This document shows positions 1 to 11,130 of a DNA stretch of 64,000 nucleotides, piece by piece (position 1 is the stretch's first letter; every line of letters starts with the position of its first letter). Where the stretch lies: contig NW_004955438.1 in NCBI RefSeq assembly GCF_000276665.1, positions 9,793,589 to 9,857,588 on the forward strand, read 5' to 3'. A program made the translations under genes and the position numbers. Below the pieces are notes generated by a model. It was not told the DNA's origin. It was given only the letters and a program-made list of their open reading frames with translations, and did not search any database. This stretch comes from Chinchilla lanigera (Eukaryota; Chordata; Mammalia; Rodentia; Chinchillidae).

Positions 1-140
1 TTGTTTTTTTTTTTTTTTTGGTCTTTTTGAGACAAGGTCTCGCTATGCAGTTCAGGCTGGTTTCAAACTCACAAGGATCCTCATGCCTCAGCCTCTTAAA
101 TGCTGGGATTATAGGTGTGTGCCACCATGCCTGGCTTTGG
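1..140 (-). mobile_element. B1 SINE (7SL-derived), antisense
   Basis: A T-rich tract (the antisense of the A tail) is followed by GAGACAAGGTCTCGCTATG, then TTCAGGCTGG, CAAACTCAC, CTCAGCCT and GCTGGGATTATAGG. This is the antisense order of a B1 element with its 7SL-derived blocks intact. The left edge coincides with the window start, so the tail and any target-site duplication cannot be judged. The short frame here is only repeat-derived. Confidence 0.85.
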
Positions 141-282
141 CTACCCCTTTTAACATCTACATGCATAAGAAAGTCCCAACATTTTGCAACACAAAAGTAT
201 ACCCCTTGAAAAATGAAAGACTGAGGTCCTGGGTCTGATTCTCAGGCTGAACTGTATACTAGGGTTGCAAAAGGAGGGGTTT

Positions 283-445
283 TTTTTCCGGGTCTTTATT
301 TTTTTTTTATTTTTTTATTTTTTAAGACAAGGTCTCACTATGTCGTTGAGGCTGGCCTTCAACTCACCATGTGGTCTGTACTGGCCTTGAACTCACCAAA
401 ACCATGCTGCCTCAGCCTCCCAAGTGCTGAGATTACAATGAGATG
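283..445 (-). mobile_element. B1 SINE, antisense, with internal duplication
   Basis: A long T-rich tail precedes GACAAGGTCTCACTATG and GAGGCTGGCCTTCAACTCACC. The block 'ctggccttgaactcacc' then occurs a second time before CCTCAGCCTCCCAAGTGCTGAGATTACA. The repeated CTGGCCTT-AACTCACC motif suggests the internal duplication typical of many rodent B1 elements. Divergence is moderate. Confidence 0.8.
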
Positions 446-1990
446 AACAGATGTTACAACCTGCAAATGTTCCCTTTCTAAATGTGACCTGTTAACTTGG
501 ATGATCTAGGGATGGGGTTTTAAAGCTGCAAATTTTCTCCACTGATTTCAATGTGCACCAATTTGGGAAGCCACTGTGGGGATAAACTAGGTATATAATT
601 AAAAAATAAAACTAAATTCAAAATAAATTGGCCACCAAATTAGAATGATTCATTTTTCAGCAAGCACTTTTTTTATTTCATTAAGAATTATTCCAAATAA
701 ATGTAAAAGACATTACAAATTATGATTATATAGCAAATTGCAACTGCAAAGGACATGGATATATATTTCAGTAAAGAAGGGCAGCAGAAATCAAATTTAA
801 AACCCCAAGGGGAGGAAATCACCAGGGTCAGTGAAAGTTTGCTGTATGGGGAGATTATGTCACATATTTACATTATTATTTAATTGTATGTTAAACAGGA
901 TTTGTAAAATGAACTATGAATCCAAACACCCCCATAGAGGCAGAGTGCTAAAATTCTTCATCTTGCGTTGAGACGGATTAGAGATTTGAAAGCCCACTTC
1001 TCCTTTTACCACGTCAAGTTAAAAAAGGAAAAATAAAATGCTGATTTGGGTCTCTAATGAAAGGTAACTACATCGTTATTGGAAACACACTTTCACTGCA
1101 CAAACAGATCCTGTTACAGCACAGAACTCGGTCTGCCTCTTCCTACCTATATGTTTTGATGGTGAGATCCCTGTTTACTTTCATCTGGTTTTCATTTGAC
1201 AAATCCCATCTGTGCTGAGCCTGAAAGAATTGTAAAAATACTAAAGTTACAAGCATTTAAGAAAGGTGAACAGAATTTCCTGGGTTTACTTTGCTAAAAT
1301 GATGTTTAAAGAAGATTTGGTGATGTAGGCTGTGAGACTATTATAATATACCTGCTATAACTAATTATGTGTCTGAGATGAGATACAAAACAGAACTTCC
1401 ACCCCAAGAGAGGAGGGGAAACATACCTTGGCAGCATTATGCACTTAGACTAAGTATGGACATTTTCAAAAGTGAATGTATTATATTTAAACTAATTATG
1501 CAAATCTTGGGATAATAGCATATTTATCTGCCATTTTATATTGTAACCCAAACATTAATTGCTGCATACATATAGAATGGAAAAGATGGAGTGAAGGAAA
1601 GAATGTTTCCATATTTCAAAAGATGTAAAGTAAATAAAATAAAAATAAACCAGAAAGTTTTCCTTTTATATGTACTCAGAAAGGATCTGGTTAGCTATGA
1701 GAATACAATGCGGAGCTTAGTTAGTCTGACACCAGCAAAGACTGGGTCTCTAAAAAAGAAGACTATAAGAAGGAAGCAGAAATGTCAGTGAGTTAGATGT
1801 ACTCATTTTATAAGCCAGCACTAGAGTAAACATTATAGAACCTAAACTGAGCACTGGGTCAGACATGACTTCTAGGCAAGCAATATACAGTGGGTTCCAC
1901 CCTATGCCTACCTCAGACACACCATTTATACTAATGGAATTCATTCTGAGTTTTGGAATGACTATCTAGATATCTTTAAGATGCTCATTC
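446..1990. other. AT-rich non-coding sequence, no recognised feature
   Basis: I see no repeat that I can name, no convincing exon and no RNA gene. The 66-codon frame near 1591 lacks codon structure or a recognisable domain. The part around 940-1240 has slightly higher complexity and some CpG (for example TTGCGTTGAGACGG) and may be unique sequence. Confidence 0.55.
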
Positions 1991-3110
1991 TAGGGTTTGA
2001 GGAAGGCAACAGGCAACAGTCTGTCCTTTTGTCCAGGTGTTGGCTAATCACTCTTTGTTTTGATGAAGTTCAAAACAGCTATTGGCCCAAGAGACAATCC
2101 ATGTTACATAATTCTAACCTGTCTATGTTAAATCCCCTACAAACTCTGTACATATAAATTGTTGCTTCCATGTACCTTTGTGAAAGCACAAGCACAACTA
2201 AAGCTTCTAATAGAGACACAAATTCTCACATTTGCCCAGTGAGCAATATAGAATCTACAGATGTTACTCACTTTCTTTCTCCTTGCTTACTCAATCATTG
2301 CTTCACTGAGGAAATATCCTATGAATAAAGTATGCACAGGTCAGGATCAAAAAAACTAACATTGTAGGAAAGCAAAATACAGAGTTATATAAGGGGCTTT
2401 TGTTACCTCAGTCCCCTCGCCCATTAAGATTGGTAAGGGTGTACTTAATTTTCAGAGATGAACTCTTTGTTGAAACTTAATTTTGAGACCTAACGGTCAC
2501 ATCTCAACTATGGTTAGCCTCCAGGTAAACTTTCCTGACCAATGAATTCTGAGAGATTCTGATATGCAGATTTTCCTCATTAAGCTTTCATAAAGGCTTG
2601 AGCATTTGAAATAGAGCTTTTACTCTTTATGATTACTTAATGGTGTGCTTCTCCCCTCGATCCCTAAGATCCTTGAGGGCAGAGACAATATCTTATTTAA
2701 TTGACCAAAAGTATGCATTAGCAAATATTTTTGTGGATAGATAAGGCTGTGAATGAATATTTACATCTCATTAATTATGCATATGTGCAAGTGAATATGC
2801 CTCACTGCAGTGTGGTGATCCTCCAATACACAGGCAAGCGTTCAGAAGTTTTATGCTTTCCATATTGTCTTGTTTATTTTTCATAGAGAAGTCAATTGTT
2901 TAAAGACACTCTATCTTTAGAAAATCTAGCTTCATGTGAAAATGGAGTTGGCATCTGAAGGAACTTTCCATATACCATCCTACCTTATGTGATCCCCTTA
3001 CTATCAATATATCCCCACCAAAGCTGAATATTGGTAAGAATCTGTGCCATGTCACGGTGATATACATTGTCACTCAAAGTCTACAGTTTACATTTGGATT
3101 CATTCTTGCT
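1991..3110. other. Non-coding sequence, no recognised feature
   Basis: The sequence is mostly AT-rich and unique-looking. The part around 1995-2215 has a composition reminiscent of an old LTR, but no LTR boundary can be fixed. No supported coding or RNA feature. Confidence 0.5.
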
Positions 3111-3111
3111 G

Positions 3112-3490
3112 GACATGCTATGGCTTGGATGTTGGATGTCCCCCAAAGGCCCATATGTTAAAAGTTTGGTGGCCAGCCTTGTGGTATTGGGAGATAGTGG
3201 AATGTTGAAGGGGTGAAGTCTAAAAGGAAGAATTTAGGTCATCGAAGGTGTGCCCTTAAAGGGTCTTGTAGGACCCTGGTGTCTTCCTCTGCTTGGTTTC
3301 CCTCCTTGGTTTGTGAACGCCAGTGGTACTGCTCTGCTAAATCTGCTACCATGACGTGGGGTCTTACTGTAGGCCCAAAGAGGGTGGGGCTCACTGATCC
3401 TGAATGATAAACTCCAACACAGTGATCCTCACTGGTCCTGAGCTTTACACTCCATCAGAGTGGGCCAAGATCAGCTTCTAGCTTTGCAAT
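3112..3490 (+). mobile_element. MaLR-type LTR (MLT1/MST-like), sense
   Basis: The start 'tgctatggcttggatgt' followed by 'gtcccccaaaggcccatatgtt' and 'ggtattgggagatagtgg' follows the 5' part of mammalian MaLR LTRs (TGGTTTGGATGTG..GTCCCC..CTCATGTT..GGTGTTGGGAGGTGG). A block 'gaatttaggtcatcgaaggtgtgccctta' matches the LTR middle. The 3' part has decayed, so the right edge is approximate. No internal region follows, so it is probably a solo LTR. Confidence 0.65.
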
Positions 3491-3599
3491 TTGATTATTT
3501 CAGAAATTTTAGTGACAAAACCTCACTAACACCTTATGGCTTTGAGTATACCTTAAGCATACCTTATGGGCTTTGAAAAACTGTGCTGACATACATACA

Positions 3600-4345
3600 T
3601 CATTGTAAATCACACAGAAGAGTTTCCTTGCCCTAACCGCCCACCGTGCTTTGCCTATTCATCTCTGCTTTCCCTATCTCCTAGAAACTGTTGATATTTT
3701 TTATACTCTATACATAATTTCATTTTATTCAGAATGCCCTACCTGTGATTTCAAACATTTTGCAGCCTTCTCTGATTACCTTCTTTCACTTAGTAACATG
3801 CACTTAACATTTTTCATATTTTTTCCTGCTTTGGTAGTTCATTTCTTTTGAAAACCAATGAATATTCCACTGTACGGATGCATCACATTTTATTTAGCCA
3901 TTTTCCTTCCACAGGATATTATGGTTGCTTTCTAGCTTTAACAACTATAAATAAAGCTGCTATCACATCCACTTAAGGTTTCAACTGTTTTAGATAAATA
4001 TTGAGTATACTTATTTTTGTAAGCATTTACTAAACTGCCTTTAGTCACTGAGCAGTTATTTTAACTGCACTCCTTTGCTTTCCCACCAACAAAGAGTGAG
4101 CGCGCCCATTGCGCTGCATCCTTACCCCCGTTTGGTGTTCTCAGAGCTTTAGATGTTGGCCAGCGCAGTAAATATGCATTGCTTTCTCATTGTATATGTG
4201 TTCTCATTTGCAATTTTCTAATCAGAAGATCTTAAACTTCCTAATGCTTATGTCTGTCATATATTTATCTTCTTTGGTGATGTGTATTAATTGTAAGTTC
4301 TTTTGTCCATGTTTAAATTAAGGTTTTCATCTTCTTATTATCCAC
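3600..4345 (-). mobile_element. Old L1 3' end (L1M-like), antisense
   Basis: Read on the plus strand, this follows the antisense order of an old L1 3' region: 'cttagtaacatgcac', 'ccaatgaatattccactgtacggatg', 'cacattttatttagccattttccttcc', 'aacaactataaataaagctgctat', then 'ctcatttgcaattttctaatcag'. It is heavily diverged and belongs to the ancient L1 layer. An ID-like SINE lies at its right end. Confidence 0.65.
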
Positions 4346-4355
4346 GGATACATGA

Positions 4356-4438
4356 TTTTGTTGTTGTTACCGGCAATTGAACTGAGGACCTTGTGCTTGC
4401 CAGGCAGGCGCTGTGCCACTGAGCTATATCCCCGGTTC
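4356..4438 (-). mobile_element. ID-like tRNA-derived SINE, antisense
   Basis: The block 'ccggcaattgaactgaggacc' plus 'ttgccaggcaggcgctgtgccactgagctatatccccgg' is the reverse complement of the tRNA-related head seen in the other copies here (GCTCAGTGGCACAGCGCCTGCCTGGCAAG). A short TTG-rich tail precedes it. It is more diverged than the copies at 35748, 46621 and 61654, and I see no clear target-site duplication. Confidence 0.85.
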
Positions 4439-4984
4439 CATCTTATTATCATGTTACATTTTTTTCACTTGAAAGATTTAACTGAAAACTGTTTTTCACA
4501 TAGCTACCAAATTTTTAATTGAGAAACAGTTCCAACACAGTTCTCAGAGATACTGATCAATGGATATTAAGTTTAATTTTCTCTCTAAAGGTTAACAATG
4601 TGCTTCTCCTGTCTCATCCAACCTCACATTTCATTACCAAGCATTGTTTAAGGAGCAGTCAACTTAAATAGGGGGCTCCAATTATGGTGACCCTGCCATC
4701 TGCTACTGTGGAGAAAGAAAAGATTTCAGAAAAGCAAGTCACAGACCAGTGAAAAAGTACTATAGATTGTTGAATATGCTTTTCTATACGTTAAATGTAT
4801 CAGGTATAGATTTCACTCTAAAAGCCAAGCCTTTCCCCCAGAAAATCTGTAATGAAATCAAGCAACACAGAAGCTTCATGTCCCAGCTTTATTTCCAGCA
4901 TTACCATCTCCCTAGAAATATCCAGGAGGAAAAATATTTACCAATATTTGGTAATCCTGTTTTATAACAATCCAAAACTTATGT

Positions 4985-5395
4985 TATTTTTTATTTTTTT
5001 ATTTTAAAATTTAAAAAAACCTAACAAAACAACAATGAAGACAAAATCAAAACAACAGAAAAGCAACAAAAATGATACATGACCTCAAAACAAAATGATA
5101 GGACTTAACAATGGTTGCTACACTACATACTGTTATCTTCAACGAAGTTGCTCACTACTAGACATAAGAATGTAAGATTGATCGAGGAATCAAAGACAGT
5201 AACATGTAATAAAATAAAAAAGAAACAACACTGGAAACTATGCGGAGCTTCACCACACAAGATGGTAGGAGTGCAACAATGGTTCTTACGCTGCATATTG
5301 TTGTTTTCAGATCAGTCATTCTTATTACCAAATTTAAGCATGCAAAATTGGTCAAGAAAAAAAAATTTAAGCATTGACTGTTCCTTTTGATAAAG
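4985..5395 (-). mobile_element. L1-type 3'UTR module, tandem pair, antisense
   Basis: A TTTTTATTTT stretch and an A-rich block are followed by two related units. Unit one starts around 'tcaaaacaaaatgatagg' (5090) and contains 'cttaacaatggttgc' and 'gttatcttcaac'. Unit two starts at 'gagcttcaccacacaagatgg' (5241) and contains 'gcatattgttgttttcag', 'aagcatgcaaaattggtcaa' and 'aagcattgactgttcc'. Closely related units recur at 6606, 17445, 58735/58891 and 59090. In the antisense reading the element ends in TAAAATAAAAAA, like a retroposon tail. I infer an L1 3'UTR; the family is unnamed here. Confidence 0.6.
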
Positions 5396-5399
5396 CACA

Positions 5400-6365
5400 G
5401 ACATTAGCAGAGTTATTTTTGAAAATTTAATTTTTTAAAAAAAATCAGTAAACGTTGCTCACAAGTCTGTTTTTTCTCTTTAGATCAGAATGCTTTAGTT
5501 TCCCAAATACCATTCCTGCAGGGTAACCAAGGTCTTCATACCATGATTCACTTTCTACTTTAACAGCTTGTTAGAGAATGAAAATGGAATTCTCAATTAG
5601 AAAAATATACATAATGTTCAAGTTATGTCCAGCTCTACAAATGGAAGGGATAGAAAATAGCAAATGCATTTCATTTACATAAAACAAACAGATTTTCCTC
5701 CATAGGAGGCAGCTATTAAATCACGATTCTGCCCAACCAATTTGAGCTTCATGCAAATTCAAATAAGCCAAATGTCAGAGATTTCTGGAAGCCAGTCTGA
5801 GCTTCCACAATGTAAAATATAATATTTTAAAGGAAGGAAGAGGAAAGCAAATTATACTGTTAATATGACACTTTATGTGCCCTACAGTTTAAGAAATTCT
5901 TTGAATATTAAAATTAATTTTATTAATTAACAGTGACGATATAGGTAGCTAGTTTTTGGCCTTTCTTTTTTATGACACACTATGATATTAGTACTAACTG
6001 TCCATGATCAGGAAGGGAAATGATTCCATCTTGTGGGCAAAACTGAGCAGCTCTAGCCCTCCAGCCAGACACTGCTCAGGCAAGGTCTATGTTATATGAA
6101 CTCCCCATACACACAGTTGGTGTCCTTTGTAATCATTTAGGAAGCAGATGTTTACTTTCACTTCCAGTCAACGATTATTCTATTGAGTAGTCAGTACGAC
6201 TGGTGGAGTATATGGTGCTTTTCCTCCTGGGTATCATAATATACAATTGGATGTCTTGATTAATTTATCAACTATCTAAATTAAGAACTCCTTTAGTTCG
6301 TGTGCCTGTGTTCCTACATTCAACAGTTCTCCATCTCTTCAATATTCCTTTGTGTTGGATGTTGT
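5400..6365. other. Non-coding sequence, no recognised feature
   Basis: AT-rich sequence without a repeat I can name. At 6365-6425 a block (CATTTTACAGGTGAGAAAATAAGAGCTC) weakly resembles a MIR core, but the flanks do not support it strongly. No coding signal. Confidence 0.5.
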
Positions 6366-6504
6366 GGTTGCCATTTTACAGGTGAGAAAATAAGAGCTCA
6401 AGCCCAACTGTATTATCTCCTAGTGTAAGAAACTGAAAGATTAAATAAGATCAGAAACATAAAATAGGTATTGTAAAAGGGAAAGAAACTGCTCAAAAGG
6501 TAAG

Positions 6505-6800
6505 AACAACTGGGATGGGGGAAAGGAGAAAAGAAGAAAGGGAAAAAATATAGAGATATATATTCACAAGATAGCTAAAATAATTATACTGCTAATTTCT
6601 ATTAGTTCATTGAAAGGAATAATTTGTGCTTAGATTGATCAATTTTGCATGCTTATATCTGGTAATCTGAGCAACTACTTTGAAGATAACAATATGCACT
6701 ATAATAAATATTGTCAATTTCATATCATCTTGTTTTGAAATTCTGTAACATTTTTTATTCCCTTTAAAATAAAAAAATTTTTAAAAAGTTTAAAATGCTA
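6505..6800 (+). mobile_element. L1-type 3'UTR module with polypurine tract, sense
   Basis: This is the sense-strand copy of the family seen antisense at 4985, 17445, 58640 and 59080. It runs from 'ttcattgaaaggaataattt' (6606) through 'ttttgcatgcttatatctgg', 'ctactttgaagataacaatatgc', 'catatcatcttgttttgaaattctg' to 'cctttaaaataaaaaaa'. Immediately upstream, 6509-6550 is a G/A-only-like tract (gggatgggggaaaggagaaaagaagaaaggg), the kind of polypurine tract found in mammalian L1 3'UTRs. That supports an L1 3' end in the sense direction. Confidence 0.6.
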
Positions 6801-6818
6801 GAATTTAAAACTAGAATG

Positions 6819-6874
6819 TTAGGTCGTGAGTTCAGTTCCCAGTACCGGAGAAAAACCAAAAAAAAAAAAAAACC
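6819..6874 (+). mobile_element. 5'-truncated ID-like SINE with target-site duplication
   Basis: Only the 3' part of the SINE is present: 'ggtcgtgagttcagttcccagtaccggag' and an A-rich tail. It is bracketed by the 13-base direct repeat TAAAACTAGAATG at 6806-6818 and 6875-6887. The tRNA A-box half is missing. The flanking repeat shows that the truncated form is what inserted, rather than later deletion of a full copy. Confidence 0.8.
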
Positions 6875-6887
6875 TAAAACTAGAATG

Positions 6888-7705
6888 CCTGGTTCCAAAA
6901 AACAGCATGATTAATTCCTCACATTTCACTGATGTTGTTTTTCCTTCAAACTACATCAAGAAGCTGCCAGTCCAACTTCCTTTTTGTTGTCACTTAATAG
7001 AGCTTTTATGGTATTTAAAGTTTTTACATGATCCAAAAAATGTTAGTATATGTTTTAAACCATAAAATCTTCAGGAGAAACCAGGAACAATTATGAAGGA
7101 ATTATAAAATATTTTTCAATGCTCAGTATGTACACAAAATATTTTTGCTTGGCGAGCTTGTTGGGGACTTTCAAGTTTTATGACAGAAAGGCATTCTAGA
7201 GTGAATAAATACTCACATCAGTGCCAAGAGCAGTAACAGAAGTCATTTACAGCCCTTTCATCTACATGCTTCCAATGAAGAAATGCATTACTGTTGCTTT
7301 GTGCCTGGAGCATTAAAAATAACTTATTTATAGCACTATCAATATTATATTTTGGTTGAGTAGCTTTAATCAAATTGTAGAACGTACAAAGGAGAAGCTG
7401 AATAAGACTGTGGTATATAAACATGAACACAAAGTAAGCAATTGATGTGGAGACCACTGTCTAACTCGGAGGGTAGCCCCTCAGCCAGTCCCAACTCCAA
7501 AGGGCCTTGCACCTCCATATGTGTTCAAGGAGTTGTTCTGTGCCAAGAAGGTCAATGTGCAAGGACACATTCACTCAACATTGTTCAACTTGATTTCCCT
7601 CCTTTTTAAAAAGTTTACTTGGTAAAAGAAACAATCTAACTATCTATGAATGTTTGTTGAACATACTCAAATGATTCAGTAAACACATTTATTGCACCTT
7701 GTAGA
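6888..7705. other. Non-coding sequence, no recognised feature
   Basis: No repeat, exon or RNA gene that I can support. The frames near 6826-7065 and 7218-7457 run through repeat-derived or unstructured AT-rich sequence and show no recognisable protein features. Confidence 0.5.
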
Positions 7706-7707
7706 GT

Positions 7708-7876
7708 GATACTTCAGTTCACAAACTTGGTTCGTTTCACACTTCTAGGGAAGATGGCTGGGATTGTGTTGTTCATCTGATTTGGAGTATGCACCCCAAA
7801 TCAAAATTTTGCCTAATGCTTCTTTTTGCAAACCGCATTGTTCAGGAACAGAAGCTTTTTGTGAACCGAGCTGCTT
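7708..7876. mobile_element. Mariner/Tigger-type MITE, decayed
   Basis: The left end 'gatacttcagttcacaaacttggttcg' and the right end 'aagctttttgtgaaccgagctgc' are imperfect inverted copies of a terminal repeat whose core is GGTTCACAAA. The same terminal repeat, better preserved, bounds the element at 44335-44521. The short interior has no transposase. The family assignment (Tc1/mariner-like) rests on the terminal CAGTGGTACC-type end of the better copy. Confidence 0.5.
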
Positions 7877-7879
7877 TTA

Positions 7880-8270
7880 TATGTGCCAATCATTGTCCTA
7901 AATTTTTCACAAATATGAATTAACTATTCATCTTAACAATTCCAGAGGACCTTGTAAGCTTCTTAACAATAGGTGTTGCAATTAAAAATGAAGAAATCAA
8001 GGCACTCCAAGGCTAAAATATGAACCATCTCTGTGGGGATATTGGTCATGGGAGAAAGTACGCTTTATGTGAGGAAAGGAGTATATGGGAAACCACTACA
8101 TTTCCTCTTTATTTTGCTGTGGACCTAAAAGTGCTTTTAAAAACTTAAGTTTAAAAGAAGGAGGAAAACTTAGTTAAGAAAATTTAGCGGTTAGCAAAGG
8201 TCAATCAGCAAGTAGCAGAAATCTGACTCTGGAATTCACGTTATTAACCATTAGACTGTGTGCTTTTCAC
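7880..8270 (+). mobile_element. MIR SINE interrupted by an L1 fragment
   Basis: The left arm has 'gccaatcattgtcctaaatttttcacaaatatgaattaactattcatcttaacaa', then 'aaaaatgaagaaatcaaggcactccaagg'. The right arm resumes with 'agcaaaggtcaatcagcaagtagcagaaatctgactctggaattcac' and ends 'ttaaccattagactgtgtgctttt'. Both arms match the order of a mammalian MIR. The 8015-8165 segment between them is foreign. Confidence 0.6.
8015..8165 (+). mobile_element. Old L1 3' end inserted in the MIR
   Basis: The run 'ctctgtggggatattggtcatgggagaaag..tatgggaaaccactac..ttattttgctgtggacctaaaagtgctttt' follows the 3' end of old mammalian L1 (L1M) elements, including the diagnostic TTTTGCTGTG-ACCTAAAA-TGCT motif and a following A-rich stretch. 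Because it splits the MIR, the MIR is the older of the two. Confidence 0.6.
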
Positions 8271-9905
8271 TTTGCAAGGAAATTGTTCATATTATTCAAC
8301 CTGAAGAGCAGCAGCAAAAGATCCAGTACAAGAAACATAAGTATTTCTTAGCCATATTTTTGGTGAACTATAGAAGTAATATACTTGACATACATATAAT
8401 ATGCTTGTCCTGGAAAGTTTAACTAAGGTCAGAGCCAGTTGGTCCCACAAGCCAACATGAGGAAACGTACCCTTTTTAACCCCAGAAATGTTAATACAGC
8501 ATAACATGTGGGGAAAACAAATTAATTTGGAGGCTGCGTTGTATTTTATTTTGAAATTGATACCTGGGCAAGTGCCTGGCAAAGCTCACTAGCTATGTGC
8601 CATCTCTCTCAGCATAATATTCATCATTGCAGAGTTCAGAAGAGAGGATTTCTTCCATAAGTGATGTATAGAATTGTCTGAGTCCTCCCCTTCTCTGAGA
8701 ACAATGTTGGCTGCAAGGTGTGATGAAGGCTTGTAGAAGACATTCTTGTCAGTGAGGTATGCCATTTCCTGCCTGTCCTCATATTAAATGCACGGATGCA
8801 CTGGGTGGAAATTGCTTTACAAATCGGAGGAAAGATCACAGTTTCCATATTAGACTAGCAGGCCACAGAAGTGGTATTACAAGTTAGATGGACCTTGGGA
8901 ACAGTTTGGTCATGCTTGGCTAAACCTTCATATTTATTTTGAGACTCTTATACGAAAAATACATGATGTATTTGTGTTATCAAATTAGCCAAAATTTTTA
9001 TTATTTCCACAGTATCTTTCCAGTTGAATCTGTCTATGCAGACCATGTAATTTAGAGAGAAATCAAATTGATTTGAGATTCCCAAATCTGTGGTTAATTT
9101 CCTCCACCGCAAAGAAGAGTCGGTTTCCCAGAATGGCATCTTGTTTTATTTACACAAACGGACATGTTCCTTATAAGAAGTTCCATAACGCTTGCAATGG
9201 GAAATGACTAGTTTCTCACCCAATATTACTGTCAAAAATTATATTGTATGGCTAGGCTTCTAGGACTGAGGTTTTAAATAATGCATAGCACATGTGTTTG
9301 CCATAAACAAAAATATATTTGAAGTATATGAATCAGATTTTAGTTTTATTGTTTCTTGAAGAGAGAACAAGTAAAATAAGCCATGTTTTAATCTGAGAGA
9401 GTTGTGTCTTTTTTTTGCAGAAAATGAGTGATTAGATAACCATGTTTAATCAAATGTATTTATGTGTGAGGGCTGGCATATTTTCACTGTGGAGGGCAAC
9501 AGGCTGTATAGAAAAGATGGTAATTGTGAAGATTGTGGTATGTATACACACTGTGTGGTCATTTTATTGTCCGCAGTTTGCTAACGATAGAAGACAACAG
9601 GATATCTTTGAAGTGTTCTTTTTTCTACTAATTTCCAAACCTCTCTGCTATTCCTCCCTCCTACTTTGCTCTCCTCACTTGAGAGTGATAGAGGACAGGC
9701 CAGATTTTTGACATGAACGTGGAGCAAAACGTGTTCTTAAATACACCCTATAAAGAAATTCCAGCAGTAAGTGCAATCACATTGTGGTAAAAATCTCCTT
9801 TCACAACAGTTTCTAATTTATTTAATAGTAATTGCCATGTTTTCTTTCTCTTTCCTTCCACCCCTCCACCATGCCCCTGGAGTCCTGATTATTTTCAAAC
9901 TAATG
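8271..9905. other. Non-coding sequence, no recognised feature
   Basis: Unique-looking AT-rich sequence. A polypyrimidine run ending in TTGCAG at 9410-9420 resembles a splice acceptor and is followed by an 89-codon frame (9442-9711). The frame has no recognisable domain and no matching donor, so I do not call an exon. Confidence 0.5.
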
Positions 9906-9909
9906 TGCC

Positions 9910-9947
9910 AGAGAGAGAGAGAGAGAGGGAGAGAGCAAGAGAGAGAC
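9910..9947. repeat. (GA)n microsatellite
   Basis: An interrupted GA dinucleotide tract of about 38 bases, with GGGA and GCAA interruptions. Confidence 0.95.
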
Positions 9948-10770
9948 AAACACTTTTGACTCAAATGAAGTTGACAAAGATGGTAGAAAGTGCTCAGCTG
10001 TGAATTCCTTATATGGTTTAATAAGAATCAGATGAGCATGTGACATCACTGGAGCTCAGTCACTGCTTTGGCAAAAATCTGTTCTTAATTTTTGAGTTGC
10101 CTAGAAGCAAAAATACTATTTAAGCAAAATGGGTTATAAAAGCAGTGTGTTAGCTGGTATCATGTAAGTCCGCCATTTTATCACTTCAGATATCTGAAAA
10201 CACTCGTGTACATTCACAAAACCTAGGGATTTAGAGCAGGGAACCAGACGCCAGAACATCAAAATAAGTAGGGACAACTTAATGTCTCAATTACTTTGTG
10301 TGTCTGAGAGGTCATGACCATACTTAACTCTTAATAGACTAGTTTATTAATGTGCTTTCATCACAGGGGTACAAGAATGAAACATCTTATTTATCTTTAA
10401 CTACAATCTTCAAATGAGCTATAGGAATCTCTCTTTCTCCTTGTGTTCCTAAAAGTTATAAATTTCTTAGGCTAATCTCATCATTTCAATGCATTGCTGA
10501 GCTAACAATAATACAATCTAATCCAGCTCAGTATTTATACCACCAGTCCGGCTACTCATGCCTAGTAGAAGCATGGCCTTGCAAACTTAAAGCGTGGCAT
10601 GATCTTCCAAAGCTCTGGACTGCAGCTTTATAATGAGGCAATTCTCCAAGCAGACTCGACCCTTACTCTTTGCTCTTTCACGTGATCAACCTCAGCCTTT
10701 CAGTGATGCAGGTCCCTCACCAGACTGTCAGCCTTGCAGGTAAGTTGGAAGCCAGGAAGAAGGTGCTTGA
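9948..10770. other. Non-coding sequence, no recognised feature
   Basis: The 10540-10740 part is less AT-rich and ends in CAGGTAAGT, a consensus-like donor, but nothing else supports an exon. No repeat identified. Confidence 0.45.
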
Positions 10771-10774
10771 CTAT

Positions 10775-11130
10775 CTGTGTCTTATCCTATTTGCGTTATT
10801 ATATAGGAACACCACAGAGTAGGACATTTACAAAGAGCAGAAACTTAGTTCCTATAGATCTATAGTAGGAGATTGGGAAGTTCCTATGGTAGGAGATTGA
10901 GAAGTTCAGAATCATAACAATCACATTTTGTCTGGTGAGATGATTCTTGCTGTGTCCTCTCATTACAAAAGGCAGATGGGTAAGCTAAGTAATGTTTTGT
11001 GAAGCTTCTTTTCAAAGGGCCTAGACCTTATTCCTGCAGAAGCACCTCCATAGCCTGGTTACCTCTCACCGGTACCACCTGTTATTAATAATATCATGTT
11101 TGCCACAGCTGAATTTTGGATCAGATGTAA
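10775..11130 (-). mobile_element. MaLR-type LTR (MST/MLT1-like), antisense
   Basis: In antisense order the segment shows 'ataggaacaccacagagtaggacatttacaaagagcagaaacttag', 'gtctggtgagatgattcttgctgtgtcctctcattac' and 'ggttacctctcaccggtaccacctgttattaataatatcatgtttgccacagctgaattttgg'. These follow the reverse complement of MST/THE1-type LTRs. A partial duplication (gtaggagattggGAAGTTC / gtaggagattgaGAAGTTC) lies at 10866-10908. There is no internal region beside it. Confidence 0.65.

Noticed and set aside
9405..9711. Splice-acceptor-like TTTTTTTTGCAG followed by an 89-codon frame
   Set aside because: Single motif, no donor or homologous protein recognised. Such acceptor-like strings are common by chance in T-rich DNA.
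10730..10746. Donor-like CAGGTAAGT
   Set aside because: No coding frame or acceptor pairs with it.
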